Shown piece by piece: positions 36,081-49,714 of a stretch of 64,000 nucleotides of DNA (positions are counted from its first letter, which is position 1; the number at the start of each line of letters is the position of its first letter). The position numbers and the translations under genes are program-made. The notes under the pieces were generated by a model. It was not told where the DNA came from, made no database searches, and saw only the letters and a list, made by a program, of their open reading frames with translations. Source of the stretch: Alisma plantago-aquatica (lineage: Eukaryota; Streptophyta; Magnoliopsida; Alismatales; Alismataceae); contig OY856409.1 in NCBI GenBank assembly GCA_963693085.1, forward strand, positions 524,667,303-524,731,302. The letters run 5' to 3'.

Positions 36081-36547
36081 TCTTGAGCCTAAATGTACCC
36101 CTTCCTTTTCTTAAGACATTTCCCTTAAAATGATATTAGGTAAGTACCACTTTCCCTAATTTTGAACATATTAGGATTATGAAAAACAAAATGGCACTGT
36201 GTGATAAGGATTAAGCTCCCGATTTTAAGATTAAAAGGAGATGAATTAATTAGCCTTAATAATATGGTTAAATACACAAAAATACCAATTGATTAGATTA
36301 TCCCTAAGTTGACTCTATATAAGGTTCCTTTGGATAGTAGTTGAGAAAACTAGAGATAATGCAATTTCCATAATATATTTTTATGAAATAAGGTAATGAA
36401 TACGATATAATGTATCAAATTGATTTAGAAATACATCTAATGAATTAAATGAGTATTTAATCATTCAATAATAAAATAAAATATTAAGCACTTTTAAATG
36501 GTAAACATTGGTTCTCATCTTCTTCATCCTAACCCTATGACAAGACT

Positions 36548-39500
36548 TGTAAGACCCCTAACCTAGGTTTTAGGCTAATCCTATTTTATTTCTCTTGATG
36601 ATGTTCTTATAACCTTTCTCTAATCCTTTGAGATGATTTTAGATCTTAGAGAGAGCTTAAGTTTCGAGTTTGAGCCTGTTTGGATGTTGTTTGTGCTTTG
36701 TGTGCTAATTTTGGTGCAAATTGCAAATTATCCAAAGTAAGGGGGTTAATGTGCAATTTGTCACATCTAGGGTGTTCATTCTCACTCTTGGCATCATGTA
36801 GAGGATAGATAAATAAGGGGGTGCCTTGTTTGAGCTTGTTTGAGTGGTGGCACCCTTAGTGGTGATTAGGGTTTTCTAAGGTTTGGTGTGTCTCGACCTA
36901 TGTGTACCTTGAGAGTTGTCTCGACCTAGGTTGTGACCATGGGCATGTTTTGTGGGCGTCATAGTCAAGACAACTCCCTTGGGTGTGTTTGTCATGATCA
37001 AGATGGTTTTAGTTGGTCTTGGATTGAGATAATTGCTTTTGTATAGAATGTCTCGACCTAGGGTGTGTGTGTGGTGATCTTTTGTCCCGACCTAGTGATG
37101 TATTGGTGCCTTGTCGCAACTATGGATGGTGTTCTTGGTGTGGGTCACGACCACGACTGTATTGGGTAACCTAGGTGGTCTAGACCCAACATAGAGTGTA
37201 TCAACATCTTGTGCATGTGTGTTTTAAGTGGTTTCATGTTGGTTTCAAGGGTAGACAAGTGTCCCTTTGGTGCCTTAGGGTGTTGAAACCTCATCCTCAC
37301 CCTACTTCCCTCCTCTTTTGCTATATACCCCCTTATCTCTTCATGCAAGTGACTCTTTTTAGCAATCTTATTCCTCTCTTCTTTCTTGATCATCCTTGAA
37401 GCTTGGTGGAGCAAGAAGATCTGTTTTGGAGCTCTAGGTTGTCAGACTTCCCTTGCATGTGGTGCTCGTGGTGATCCTTGGTCATCTTCTACCTTGGTAA
37501 GTATATACCTTTCTTTTGCTACGTTTTCCTTAGATCCCCCACCCCATCTTCATCTCCTTCCCTAGCCTTAGACAATGTTTTGATATGGTGGTCGTTCTTG
37601 AGGGATAGCTCCTCATCACAAGGGTAATAGGCTATGTTTTAACAAGGCGACACCGAAGTGAGAGGGACAATGGGTTAGGGTTTTGATAACCGACTTTGGG
37701 TGATGTTTTCTCTCTTAATGACAATGGGTTTCCTTGTTGTTATCTTCTATTTGGCCATTCTATGCTTCTATTTTGATTTTTGTTAACCTTGGTTTGATGA
37801 TGGTTTCTTGCCTTGGAGGTAGCTTGATCGTTAGTGGATTCCATACCTTGTTTTATCTTGGGTCGCGACACTTTGATATGTTGATTTTAGGTCGAGACAA
37901 CTGACCTTGTGGAGGTCGCGACACCTACTTCCTAGTGGGTCGAGACACACCCTTAGTTTTGGTCAAGATGCTTCCTTCTTTCTTGAGATTGTGACATACT
38001 AGACTTGGTGTTCGAAACCCTAGTTTCATGTGTGGTCGAGACATGCTTGTTCATGGTTGAAATGTTTTTCCTTGGGTTGCGGGCAACCATGTGTTGTCAC
38101 GATCGAGACACCATGTAGCATGGTGGTCAAGACCCTTTGTGACACGGGCACGCCACCTACCTAGATGGTGGGTCGTGGCACCACATATGTTCATGATCAC
38201 GACAATCCTATATAGTGAATGGTTGACACATATACATAATCATATGATTGATACATAAGCATGAACACTAAGTAATGAACCGTGTATGGTGTTGTTTGGT
38301 TGGATGCCTAATCAACCCTAATCAATATCCTTAACCTAAAGTGTTTCAAGGATATTGGAGATGTTATGCCTAGGGTTTCATGATTGAATATAGCTATACA
38401 ACCCTAATCAGCTAAGTATGGAACCCTAACCCTAAATCTAGGGTAGGATATGTTTGCCAAGCTAGCCTCAATGTGTGACACATGATTATACAATCTCTGT
38501 CCTACTTGTGTAGTTCTAACCTTGTAGGTTGAATGCATGTCATTGATTGTGTATGCTATGGTGATGGGTATGAAATTATGAATAATTGAGGCATGTTGAG
38601 ATAACGATGAGACACATGGATTTAGGATGTTTCCTCTCTTTTGTTTATAAATTCCTAGCTATGCAGTTGATATGAACTTAAGTGACACAACTATGTGAAT
38701 GCTATAGTGAATCATATATTATATAGGGTGGTGATTAAGAGCATTGTTGAGGCATAATGTGATGTTGTATATGTAGGGATCATGTGATTGGGTCTAATGA
38801 CCTGGTAGGTGCATTGTGCGTGATTTGAGGTGATAACCTCTAAATATGCAAGTGAGGGATTGATATCCCACAATGTTGTGACATTGGTGATAGCCTTGTA
38901 TGGCTGTGTGACTGTGATGATGGCCCGATGAATGGCAGTGCTATAGTGTTGTAGTGATGATGTGACAAGCCCAAACTTTATACGTTTTATATCTTCTAAA
39001 GTTGTACAATTTCCCTTATTCATGTAGAGTTTGTTTTGGCTTTGTACATTATAACTTGATTGATGCTAAAAGATACTTAATTAGAATAATTAATCAAGTG
39101 GAACCTAATTATGTAGTTTCCCTATTCCATAGATACATTCCAGTTTCAGTCTTTGTGTTGGATGGTGAAACAAGTTCTCCCTCAGTGGAAGTTGGGAGTC
39201 ATCTACTGTTGAGTATATGCATTCACAGGATTGGCTGCAGGACATACCCTGACAGAAGTGTGGCTATGGGTCATAGCTTAGTGATGTGATCCAGTTTATA
39301 CTTTCATAGGATTGCTGCGGGCCATACCTTAGAAGGAGTGCGACTTCAGGTTGTATCTCATATTCACTAGCGATGTGCCTATATACCAAGGTGGGCTAGG
39401 CTATTTTGCATATGACTCATATGTTATGTCACTACAGTGTTCTCTTGTGCTGACCAAGAGGTGTTGAAGAGGTCGTGGATTCTGACTCTTCCATTGACCT

Positions 39501-40390
39501 TGTATGGCACTGATTTCGACTTAGCAGTAGTTAGTTAGAGCATGATTGGTATACCTCATCTCCTTAAGGCATAATAAAAGACGTAATACAATTGTGTAGT
39601 GTTTTTACATAGGGGCAAATGCGGATAACATTGGTTGAGCCCTTGCCTTACCTTTGTACTAATTTATTGAATTATAAGATGGTAAGAGAAGTCAACTGTT
39701 ATACATCTTCTTCATATTCCTTATTAGATTATTATTATCCTACTGCTCAGTGATAACTGTCTAGTTTGCTTTATTTGCTTTATTTGCTAGATACATATCA
39801 TTTAACTAAATCTGCTCATCCTACTTAGTTATCTACACTTTAATAGATGTTGGTGGAGAGTAATATATCGATGGGACATTTGGTCTCACCCCGTGGGTTT
39901 CCACATCTTTTAGGTGGTCGTGCATGACTTGGTGGAGATTGTGTGGTTGAGGAGGAGCATCAACAAGAATAGTAGATGAGAAGGTTGGATGTGATGCTAG
40001 TCTTTTGATGTTAGAGTCCTAGAGTCATCCTTGTACACTCAGATCCTTGGAGGCATTTTTGATGTATTTTGTATATATGTTATCATCAAAAGGTTCTTGG
40101 CATGTGTGCCCTTGTTACAGTTATGATAGATGTACATGTATATATATAAAACAAGTATTTCATGTAACAGGTTGATGGCAGGAATATTTGAGAACTATGA
40201 TGTAAGAATTGTGATATATGTTATGTGATTCAGTTGTCCTGTTAAGGACTTATATGTGAAGGGTTTCATCTTATGGTGCTTTTATGAAATCAGATTTAAT
40301 TTCCTCTATTTTTTAGTAAGCCACATAGTCAGTGTTGTTTGCGCTTTTTAGTTTTGAGTAATCTCGCTTCGTGTGGCGTGAGACGTCACA
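36548..40390. mobile_element. LTR-like unit TGTAAGACCCC...GACGTCACA, copy 2 (3.84 kb)
   Basis: Counterpart of 17865-22224 with the same ends, shorter by about 0.5 kb because of an internal deletion near 37670 (copy 1 sequence around 18955-19495 is absent). Non-coding. Confidence 0.6.
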
Positions 40391-41856
40391 TGACGCTCTC
40401 TTTCACCACCCCTCAGACCTCCACCACCATCTAACTCCATTGCCGCCAACCTCTTCTCCTCCCCTCTGTTCGATCTGCCATCAACCCTGTCGTGGTGCAG
40501 ACTCCTCCACCTACAACTACCCTAATCGGCATGGATTCTGACAAGGACTGATAGCACCCAACCCTCTCTCCATCTCTAGGTTTGCCACCCCCACACACAA
40601 AAAAACCTTAGTTGCATGCGTTCCTTGCTCCCTACGACCAACAACAAGAAGACTATCAATGCCCTTCTTCTCTTCCCACTCTACCTCTTTCTCCACCTCA
40701 CCAACAACCACCAACATTTGTGGTCTAACAACCACCTACAAAGTGACTATGGCAACAAGCTCTACTGCTCAACAATTCTCGTACCTGTGACCACCTCCTA
40801 ACTCCACCACCCAATAGACCTATGTGTGTCATGCTCGGCCTTGAACACCTTGAAGCTAATCCAATATAGTCATCTGAGGTTTGTAGTCGTCCAAACATGT
40901 GGACATCTCAAGCAACTGATCACATGATGAATACTCAATTTCAGGGACCAAGTATATCATTTGAGTTAACCACTAGCCATGAAGATAAGATATGCACATC
41001 CTCTATTTTGTTTTGGGCATTATTTGACTAAACCTACATTCTTTTAATGAGCCATCTCTTGAACTGTTAATTCTATTGGAAAATCCAATTACTTAGACAT
41101 TCATATCTCCCAATTTTAATTCAATATATTCATGTGGATGTTGAACTACTCTGTTTATATGGGTTCTTGACCCCACCTGCTATGAATGCCTTTTTTTGTG
41201 AAAGTGACTAAAATGATAGTTTTGCTACTCTATTTATGCATGTTGTGTGTTTAACTAGAATATCCAGAATAGTGGTACTTATGTACAATAATACTTATAA
41301 AGGTTGCATGTGCGTTTCCACTTCTTTCTCTTTTTAGACCATGATCCTATGGTGTTATGACCCTATTTTAGGTATATTTTGTTTGCATTATTATGCATGT
41401 ACATTTTTATTGTTTTAAACTAGAAATGTGGTTAGCTATTATGGCAAGTCACTTTCATTCTTTGTGTTTGTGATCTGAATTTAACATGCCACATTTCTCT
41501 TGTTATATTTCTTTTGAACCTACCAAACCGCAAATAGCTCCCTTATTGTGGGAATATCTCTTTTTTCACTCAACATAATGCCCAAAGTGTTTATTATATG
41601 TACATACTCAGTCTTTGCTGACTTATATCGTGCTTCCTATGTTTCTGGGTGATGTTCTTTCCACCTAGGTGTAGGTACATTAGAAGTCAAAGATGTTGAT
41701 AGATCATATACAATATTTTGACCTAAGGATAGATTGGAACGACCAGGTTTCCCTTTGCAACATGTCTTGCATGTGCTTAGATTTATTAGATGTATACCTT
41801 TTTACATTTCTATACCACCTTTTATGGTAAGCAACAATTGTAAATGAATCATCGTG

Positions 41857-42350
41857 TAAATTTGTAGTAGTTTTGTTTTTGTTCCTTACAAACTTCATGC
41901 TCTGATATGTACACCATTTGAGAAATGAATGAAATTCCTCTTTTCCTTCTTATTTGGAAGTGGATGGACTTATTCTTCAATTCATGGAAGAGTGGATCCC
42001 CTATCATGTGTCACTATTTACACTTTCCCTAGAAGAAGGAGATAATATGCCACCATACCAATCTTAGCCTCGACCTCACCAGGTCCAAAGTAATTCACCC
42101 CCAGCTTTTGAGATGAATGTTGCACCATTGTATGATATCAGTATCATTGTAATATCAACCAAACTCAACCAGCTAGAGAGAAGCTCCACTCCTTCCTCTA
42201 TTTGTCTGCTTGTTTATTCATGCACTCTTGAGTCCTATCCAAATTCCTCTCCAGTCTCGATAGAATCTAGTCTCTCACCTAAAGTAACTCTTCTACTATA
42301 GGTGATGTTGATGAACCTACCTCATGGTGTATTAGAGATTGAGGGGGTAC
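41857..42350. other. Unassigned AT-rich intergenic sequence
   Basis: Begins where the large repeat block ends and stops at the CACTA-like terminus. It has no recognisable gene. A 62-codon open stretch at 42113-42301 has no features suggesting function. Confidence 0.4.
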
Positions 42351-42900
42351 TACTACAAGAAAGGCTTACTACAACAATTCTTTTCCACCTTATATGATAG
42401 GTTCCAACTGTTGTAGTATATTATGTGGTCTTATGGGGGTGCTTCATATAAGATATACACATATTGTAATATATGTTTGTTATACAATAGTTGATGCATG
42501 TTGTAGTTCATTAAACATACATATTGCAATAGGGGTGTTTTATACAACAAGTCGTGCACCTATTCTAGTATATATATTTTATAGAATAGATGATGCATCT
42601 TGTAGCTCACTAAACACACCCATTGTAATAAGGATGCATTATGCAACATGCACTATACTTATTGTAATATGTGCTCTTTATACAAAATGTGTTATATGTT
42701 TTAGTTCACTAAACACATCATTTGTAGTATGGGTTCTTATACAACAAGTGTTGTTCTAGTTGTAATATATGTGCTTTAGACCATAGTAGATACATATTGT
42801 AGTCATCCAGACACACCTGTTGTGAAAGAGGTAGACACATCTGTTGTAATAGGGGTGTTTTAGGCACCGTGTTATGTGTTGTAATACCACAACTATTACA
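42351..42900 (+). mobile_element. CACTA-like (En/Spm) terminus with about 99-bp subterminal repeats
   Basis: TACTACAAGAAAGGC at 42351 matches the plant CACTA terminus CACTACAAGAAA with one change. It is followed by four imperfect tandem units starting at about 42490, 42590, 42689 and 42786 (spacing 97-100 bp). Each carries TTGTAGTTCAYTAAACACA and TTGTAATA-type motifs. CACTA elements have such subterminal repeats as transposase binding sites. No opposite terminus or transposase gene was found, so this is a remnant or an end whose partner was not recognised. Confidence 0.6.
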
Positions 42901-43727
42901 ACATGTCACTAAAACTTGTATGTGTTTAGAACTTTTAACAATATTTTTCAATCTTTCCACTCTTTCTACCAATTTTATTGATCAATTTTCCAGATTTAAA
43001 ATATTTTATAATAAATAAGAAATTATACTTTTCAAATGTCATAATCAATCACATAATTCAACATGATTTGGAACCAACCCTGTAGAAAGCTTGCTATGAA
43101 CTTTATATGTAATCATTCATAGAAAGATCCAGTCACATAAACAAGTACCATGTAGCTATATAAATTAGTGAGTACATACTCTAAATCTGAACCAATCATC
43201 TCAAACAAACCATCATATGATGAAGAACACACATCGTCCACTCATTTCAAAATGTAACTGACCTCTTAGTGGTTGAAGCAACAATCACTATACTTCGGAT
43301 AATATTGCCATCGTATGTCAAATATATCAATATATTGTAAATTATTCAAGAAATTTCAAGTTTGAACATATGAAAAGAATATAATAACTAGCTTACATGT
43401 ACAAAATTATTTTCCTCTCTCATTTCAACAATTTCTTTCATGAAGTTTATCACATAATACCCACAATATGTTATTTTGGATGCTTTGGACAATATATAAA
43501 ATGAACATAAAATAAATAGAAATAAATTAATGACAATTCATAAAAAGTGCAAAAGAAAAGGCAATGGAAACAAATTTATCATATTTTGAGATAAATTGTA
43601 AACATGTAACATGCAACTAAGACTGGAATTGTTGAAGCTATATGTTTGGAACAAAACATCTAAAAATTGGAAGGAAAAAAATGTCCACCACAAACTTAAG
43701 ATTAAACTTATCACACACACACACACG

Positions 43728-43786
<59 letters not shown>

Positions 43787-45444
43787 GTATGTATATATAT
43801 ATTATGTGTGTGTGTTGGGGATTTTGTTGTCTTGGTTTTGGTTGCACATCACTAGCAAGAGGTTTCCAACATTGTTATCATGAGAAGCAAAGACAACATG
43901 GGTAGGCTTCAGGGTGCACATGCTAATACACTTCATCTTTACCTGACGTTCATAAGGAACACACTAGAAGTTGTTATGCGCTTGCAACAAGAGGATGAAA
44001 GGAGGATATTGTTGAAGATAATAGACCAAGGAGATATATCAAAGAGTTGGAAATGAAAAAGATATTAAAAAGGTAAAAAAATAAAACTGACTAGTGGATG
44101 AAACTTACAAGAGCAAGCGTATGATATAATATCAAGCCAGTAAGCATTCGAAATATAAATGCACATTAATGCATCTTTTTCGCGTGCAATAGTTTATAAG
44201 GGGTTGGTTCTAGATATGATGAAAGAGACCATTACACTTGAAAATGCAGCCCTTTAGGTTTTTAGTTTTAAAAGAAACTCAATGGCAAACTATTTGGCTA
44301 TCTTATAAGGATTTATGCATATTAATTATATCTATTTATAAAGAATCATATCCATAACAAGAAATGAACTAGGGCCTGAAAATGAACTCCTCACACCCCA
44401 TACACAAGATCTTTGGCACAGAATGTCACTAACAACAATCAACCCCATTCCACACACATATAAGTCTTTCTGCTTCTACAAAAGAGTATTGTCTATGAAC
44501 TAGTAGTAAACATCTATTCTAAAGAGAGATGAGGAAAATAGGGAAAATGACAACCATAAAAAACAGGCCTTACATATGGTATAACTAGCAAAAATATTTG
44601 CACCAGTGTTTTCCATCTTATCATCTCCAATACAACATGGTGATTCTAGTTGTTGAATGATATCGTTCCTTGAAAGTTAAGCACCCTTGTGTCTCAAAAG
44701 CACCATTGCAACATCACTTTACTTAGACCCTATATCCGTCCCTCCACTCCTTTCCTTGTTGTCTCCTATCCCCTCCTCTCATTGAATTCCAAAAGCAACA
44801 TCACGAGTTGCAATTGGTGCAATTTCTTTACAGTCATCCTAGGGTAGATGATCAAATATTTAGGCAATAAGCTATTGGCAAACTCCACAAATATCTTCTA
44901 CTACTACAACTCCTATTTGTACTCTGGTCTCCTCTATTTAGGAGTAGCATTGGCATTGAAATTTAGCAATACTACTTTAGACAACTAAAATTGTAACTAT
45001 TAGTTTTTATTTTATTTATAAATAGCTGTACTCGTATGTCAACATATGCAAGTAACCCTATAAATATCATTTTACTAATTCCTATAAGTATAGTTTTTCT
45101 AAGAAATATGTTAGAAAAGACCTAAAAATATATAAAATGGGTATGAAAATATACATTAGCAGTTACTGAAAATCTACATTTTAAGTTGATGATATGCAAA
45201 GCACTAACAAATATTGAAGTACGAGTGTGTTTAATTGTTCGGATATACTTGTCAGGTATCCCACTAATAACATGTTGATAGAAATGCATTACAATGTTGT
45301 CATGGGAGAAAGACACGAGGCATCAAACATACTATATAATTCCTTTTGGTCTTTGTGTGTAGGGTCCTTTCTCTCACCAAAATTCATGAACCCACCTCTA
45401 CCACTGATTTTCCCTCTTCCAACACTAGGTGTTGTGTCAGAAAC
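42901..45444. other. Unassigned AT-rich intergenic sequence
   Basis: No gene, RNA or mobile element recognised apart from the microsatellite at 43713-43800. Open stretches in 43538-43905 arise from the dinucleotide repeat. Confidence 0.4.
43713..43800. repeat. Compound (CA)n(TA)n microsatellite
   Basis: A run of CA with one CG interruption is followed directly by a run of TA of similar length, then degenerate TATG/TATA. It creates spurious long open frames on both strands. Confidence 0.97.
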
Positions 45445-48400
45445 TATAAAGAAGTGAAATCACCTCTCTAATAAAAATTTTAAGTATAAAACCGCTAGTC
45501 CAAACACACCCAAAAGATATGTTGGAGTGGGTGTAAAATTTTCAAATCTCATTAAGGGTAATCAAGCAACCAAAGTATAATAGTGGAATATAAAACATGA
45601 CTATTATCAACTTTCTAAAAGATTACAAAAGTACATATTAATCTCCCACATAGGGTTTACATGTAAGATACAACATATGGATCTATGTAGATGGAAATGT
45701 AAACCATATCAATATTGTCTCCAAGCTTTAACTCCTTAAGCTAAGTCCAAGTCTTCATGTCATATCATCCAAGTCCTTAACCTAGGGTAGGAAGCATACC
45801 CCAACAAGAAGAGAAAAATAGATGACATCAACAAAGGCTGGTATGTTCATACTAAAAAGAAATTTGAGCAATATTATGAAATAAAGGACATCAAATATAA
45901 AAGGCTTCCCATGAAAAGTAAAGCACTACTCAAAAGGGCATAAAAGGAAAGAATCATAATCATATGATAAAGGAAATACTTGCCATAATTTAAAACAATA
46001 AACTTGTGCCACATAAGCACATATCATGAGATTAGGTCACATAACCCATCATCAATAACGTCAACCTGCATGCCTGTGAGATAAGCATAGCCCTAGAACA
46101 ATATAACAACAAAGTTGGCCAAGTCTCATAAACTTGAAATCTAATAGAAAATGGCACATAACAAAATTCCCAAATATATATAAAGTGGGCCAAACCTCAT
46201 AAATTTGAAACCCGGGTATGGGGCCACCTCCATCCCAAAAATAACAGGAGCATACTGCCCTGAGCAGGAAATACACATCTGCCCAAAAACCAACGCAATT
46301 ACACTACTCTAGTGCTATTGAATCACATAGCATGTTTAATGTAGAGGCAAGTAGAAAGCATAGTCAAATTATATAAAGTAGTCACCACAAAAGTGACCAA
46401 CATCTACATCCACCTCACAAGTGGGAAAAAGACATCACATGTCATCATATAGAGTTTCATTATGAATAAATCACAAGAAAAGACCAAGAGAATGTCCAAA
46501 GATCAATAACAAATAAAAGGTACTTCACACGAAGCATATTTTCCAAAAGAACAAGATATGTTGTAGGTTAATGTCCATAGGACCAAGAGAATGATAAAGA
46601 TAGGTTATTTCTCAATAAGAATAATAGAAGATGCAAACATACCTTACTCAAGAATCTAAATAGTCCAAAGTCAGTCCTAGATCCAAGCCTAGGTCTCCAA
46701 AACACCTATGATGCATATATGTAGAATTAGGGTTAGGTTTACATTAATTATTCAAAACCCTAAAAATTGCTTTTAAATTTTAGTGAATTAGGTTACCAAA
46801 ACCATGTCACATTTTAGATTATCTTTTTTTGAGTTCAAAATAGATTTTATTTAATTTTTCAGACTTTTAGATATTTAGTTATGAATTTTATAAGTTATTA
46901 CCTATTTAGGTAAATCCATTAAAATCACATATTTTCGACATTGGATTTAAGTGACAAAACCAACACCATAAGATAGCTCTTATTTTTTTCAATCCAATGA
47001 CTATTTATTTGTAATTTTTGGATAAGTAGAAAATTAGTTATGAATTTTCCAAAACTGACCAACTAGAATTTTCCATGTTAGCGTTAATCATCGAGAGAGA
47101 AAGAGAGAGAGAGAGAGGGTTGGCTGCATGACTTGGCCCAACCACGGGGTGCCAAGTTAGCAAGCCGTGCCATGTAGACTGTGCGCTAAGGCAAAACAAA
47201 ACAAAACAAAACAAAACAAAATGAATGACCAGAATACCCTTGGCGAGAAATAGAGAGAAGAGAAGGCGAGAGGTGGGGGCAAAATCATAAAAATACAAGG
47301 GGATCGTCCCCTACTTCGCTCGCAAGACATGGTGCTGAGGAGCTTAGCTCCAATTTAGGCGATTTCACAAATCACGAACAAACTCAAAACCGAGGGTACC
47401 AAAGGAAAACCAAGACCAAATTGAACTCAACCATACATGTGATTCGATTGAAGGTGGTGAGGTGAGAGAGCAGCATGCGCCGCAAGCTCAGAGGCAAATC
47501 TCACTCGTAGGGGTCAAAAACGCAATCAACGATCAAATTGGGAAGAGAGGAAAGTTGCAATGGAGCTAGGGAAGCGTTGGGCATATGTATTTATAGATGG
47601 GGGTAGGATATTAGGGTTTTCCAACTTGGTCGAGATGCCTTGGGAAACAAGAATTGGGGGTTTTGTGAATATTCATCAAATCAACTAAAATAAAGGATCA
47701 ACTGGGTGGAATCCTATTTAGAAACTAATGGCAAAGAAATCACAAGATTTCATTGATAAACGATTGAGAAAACCCCAAAAAAAGGGCCCTATGGACGCGG
47801 GTACTATTCCGTGTGAACGCAAGGTAGGAGATGATCGGGAATCGTCCGATCAGGAATCCGACAGCTAGCATTGCACACACATATGATACATGTGTGACAT
47901 TTAATGTCATTCCAAATATTATTCAGAATAAAGTGATTTATTTTTATTATTTAACTTTTTCTCTCTCCTCTATTGAAGATGCAAATGAATCCCAAATTAA
48001 GTGAAATTTTGCACAAAGACTAATTAAGGCATGTAGATTTCGATTATGTAATTAGATTTACCTCTTTAGAACTTTTAGTGTGTTAAATAAATCAAATCCT
48101 ATTTTCTCTTTCCTCATGCAGTAATGATTATAAGATTATCCAAATTTAGTGAAACTTCATCCATAAGTAATCTTTAGTGTGTTGAATATGAATTTGCCAT
48201 CAATTTTATATGTTGGAGTTGTTTGTACATTTATTTAATATTTTGAAGATTCTACACACGTTCTCTTTCCTGATTTCACCTTTTAATCAAATATTCTCCA
48301 AATTGAATGAAAAATCACCCAAAGGCATATTTTATTGTGTAGATTACGAATCTAAGATTATTTTACACTTTTAGAGTCATTCAATATTTTATTTTTTGTT

Positions 48401-48835
48401 TGGATACAAACTCATATTTCCTTTCTTAGAAATTACAAGAATTATTACTATTATGCAAATAAGGTGAAACTTGACTCCCAAGTTAATTGGGACCCAAGGA
48501 ACATGATTCTTAACTTATATTCCACTTTTTATATTTCTTTTTAGGAGACATGTCACATAATTTATTATGGCCCATTATAATATTAATTTACCATTAACCC
48601 AATTATCCATCCAATTATGTTCCTTATTTTTCATATTAACACAAAAGGAATTCTTATGACATATTTTATGTGTCCATTATTGGATTAAGACTAATGTGAA
48701 GACATTAGGGTGATATACTCAAGTATTAGCTCACTAGGGTTATAGTAATCATCCTTTAAGTTCTCACTCAACCGTGTTTGCCCAAGTCCAAAAGGTCAAA
48801 GTTCTAGGGTAGGGTCCAAGATCCAGTATGTTACA
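45445..48835 (-). repeat. Left (3') giant LTR, family copy 2
   Basis: 3,391 bp. It starts TATAAAG, an apparent mutation of the TGTAAAG start seen in copy 1, and ends ATGTTACA. Its divergence from its partner (substitutions and multiple small indels) suggests an older insertion than copy 1. Confidence 0.85.
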
Positions 48836-49693
48836 ACACTCCTCCCCTTAAAAGGATTTGGTGCCTAAAATCTATTGATCCAAACATCAAAAACCAACTA
48901 CTCTCCACCCCTTAAAAGGTTTAACCTAACAAGTCAAACTAAACAACTTTTAGGGCTACCCACATATCTTTTAGTTGTGAATGTTTTAGAGATTTATGTT
49001 GTTCATGTAACCACTTAATAAGTCAGAACCATCTACGGTTGAATTTTAGGTCCTTGAGTCTCTAACCTAACAACCCTACATAAACAACCAAATAGTCATA
49101 GGGTATAAAGGGTAGGTCCACTACACCTTTATATTATCCGTATCTTCCTAGTCATTTCTTCATAGCCAAATATAGGGTTTAAGATACCTATTCCAATCAA
49201 TTCTAGGGTTTTACTATCCATACTTTAGAAAATCATCATTGTGACTTAGTTCAGGAAAACTTCGATAAAATCCAAAAAATGTGTACATATAGTAGTATAG
49301 TTGAAAAAAAATTCTCCAAAAAATCATGCGATATGAAACAAAGATGAGCTAAAAATCAATGCGGAAACCAAGTCACAATTTATCCATAACAAGATCTCCT
49401 TATACTACCATTTTTCCAAACTCATATCCCGATTTTCATTCTTCAAATCAAACCTTATTGCATCAAAAGTTACATGTCATAACTAACTTATATGGTAGGG
49501 TAAGATCACCTAAAACCTCATCTCATTAGGGTTTACTAAACATCATGATCCTCATGTGAAGCTCATATCAACCTTTCATCATAAAAAACAACTTAGGTAA
49601 GATCTAGGGAAAACATCTTTCTTGGAGGTAACTATCTAAGTCAAGGTTTCTAGTAAGGGAGACAAAAAAAATGAAATAGTCAGATTCTATCTA

Positions 49694-49711
49694 CCATGGG
49701 CTCTGATACCA
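49694..49711 (-). other. Primer binding site, giant-LTR copy 2
   Basis: Minus strand TGGTATCAGAGCCCATGG, the canonical initiator-Met tRNA primer site of plant LTR retrotransposons, 3 nt from the LTR end at 49715. Confidence 0.9.
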
Positions 49712-49714
49712 TTC

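Larger units (their letters stand above)
34170..41856. repeat. Large repeat block, copy 2 (about 7.7 kb)
   Basis: Direct-orientation counterpart of 15641-23690. It joins the truncated interior of a giant-LTR element at 34170-34171 with a 2-bp shared GA, and diverges from copy 1 after ATCGTG at 41856. It carries about 343 bp (35482-35824) absent from the other copies, and lacks segments that copy 1 has. Confidence 0.9.

Noticed and set aside
42394..42759. A 121-codon open frame with repeated CSSLNT-like phrases
   Set aside because: It spans the 99-bp subterminal repeats of the CACTA-like end; the protein repeat is explained by the DNA repeat and the period is not preserved in frame.
43538..43905. 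Overlapping open frames with Cys-Val and Thr-His or Tyr-Ile runs
   Set aside because: They are produced by the CA/TA microsatellite read in different frames.
44640..44700. A short phrase (CCTTGAAAGTTAAGCACCCT) faintly resembling the 5S rRNA interior
   Set aside because: The surrounding bases do not match 5S rRNA, and no promoter box or terminator arrangement is present.
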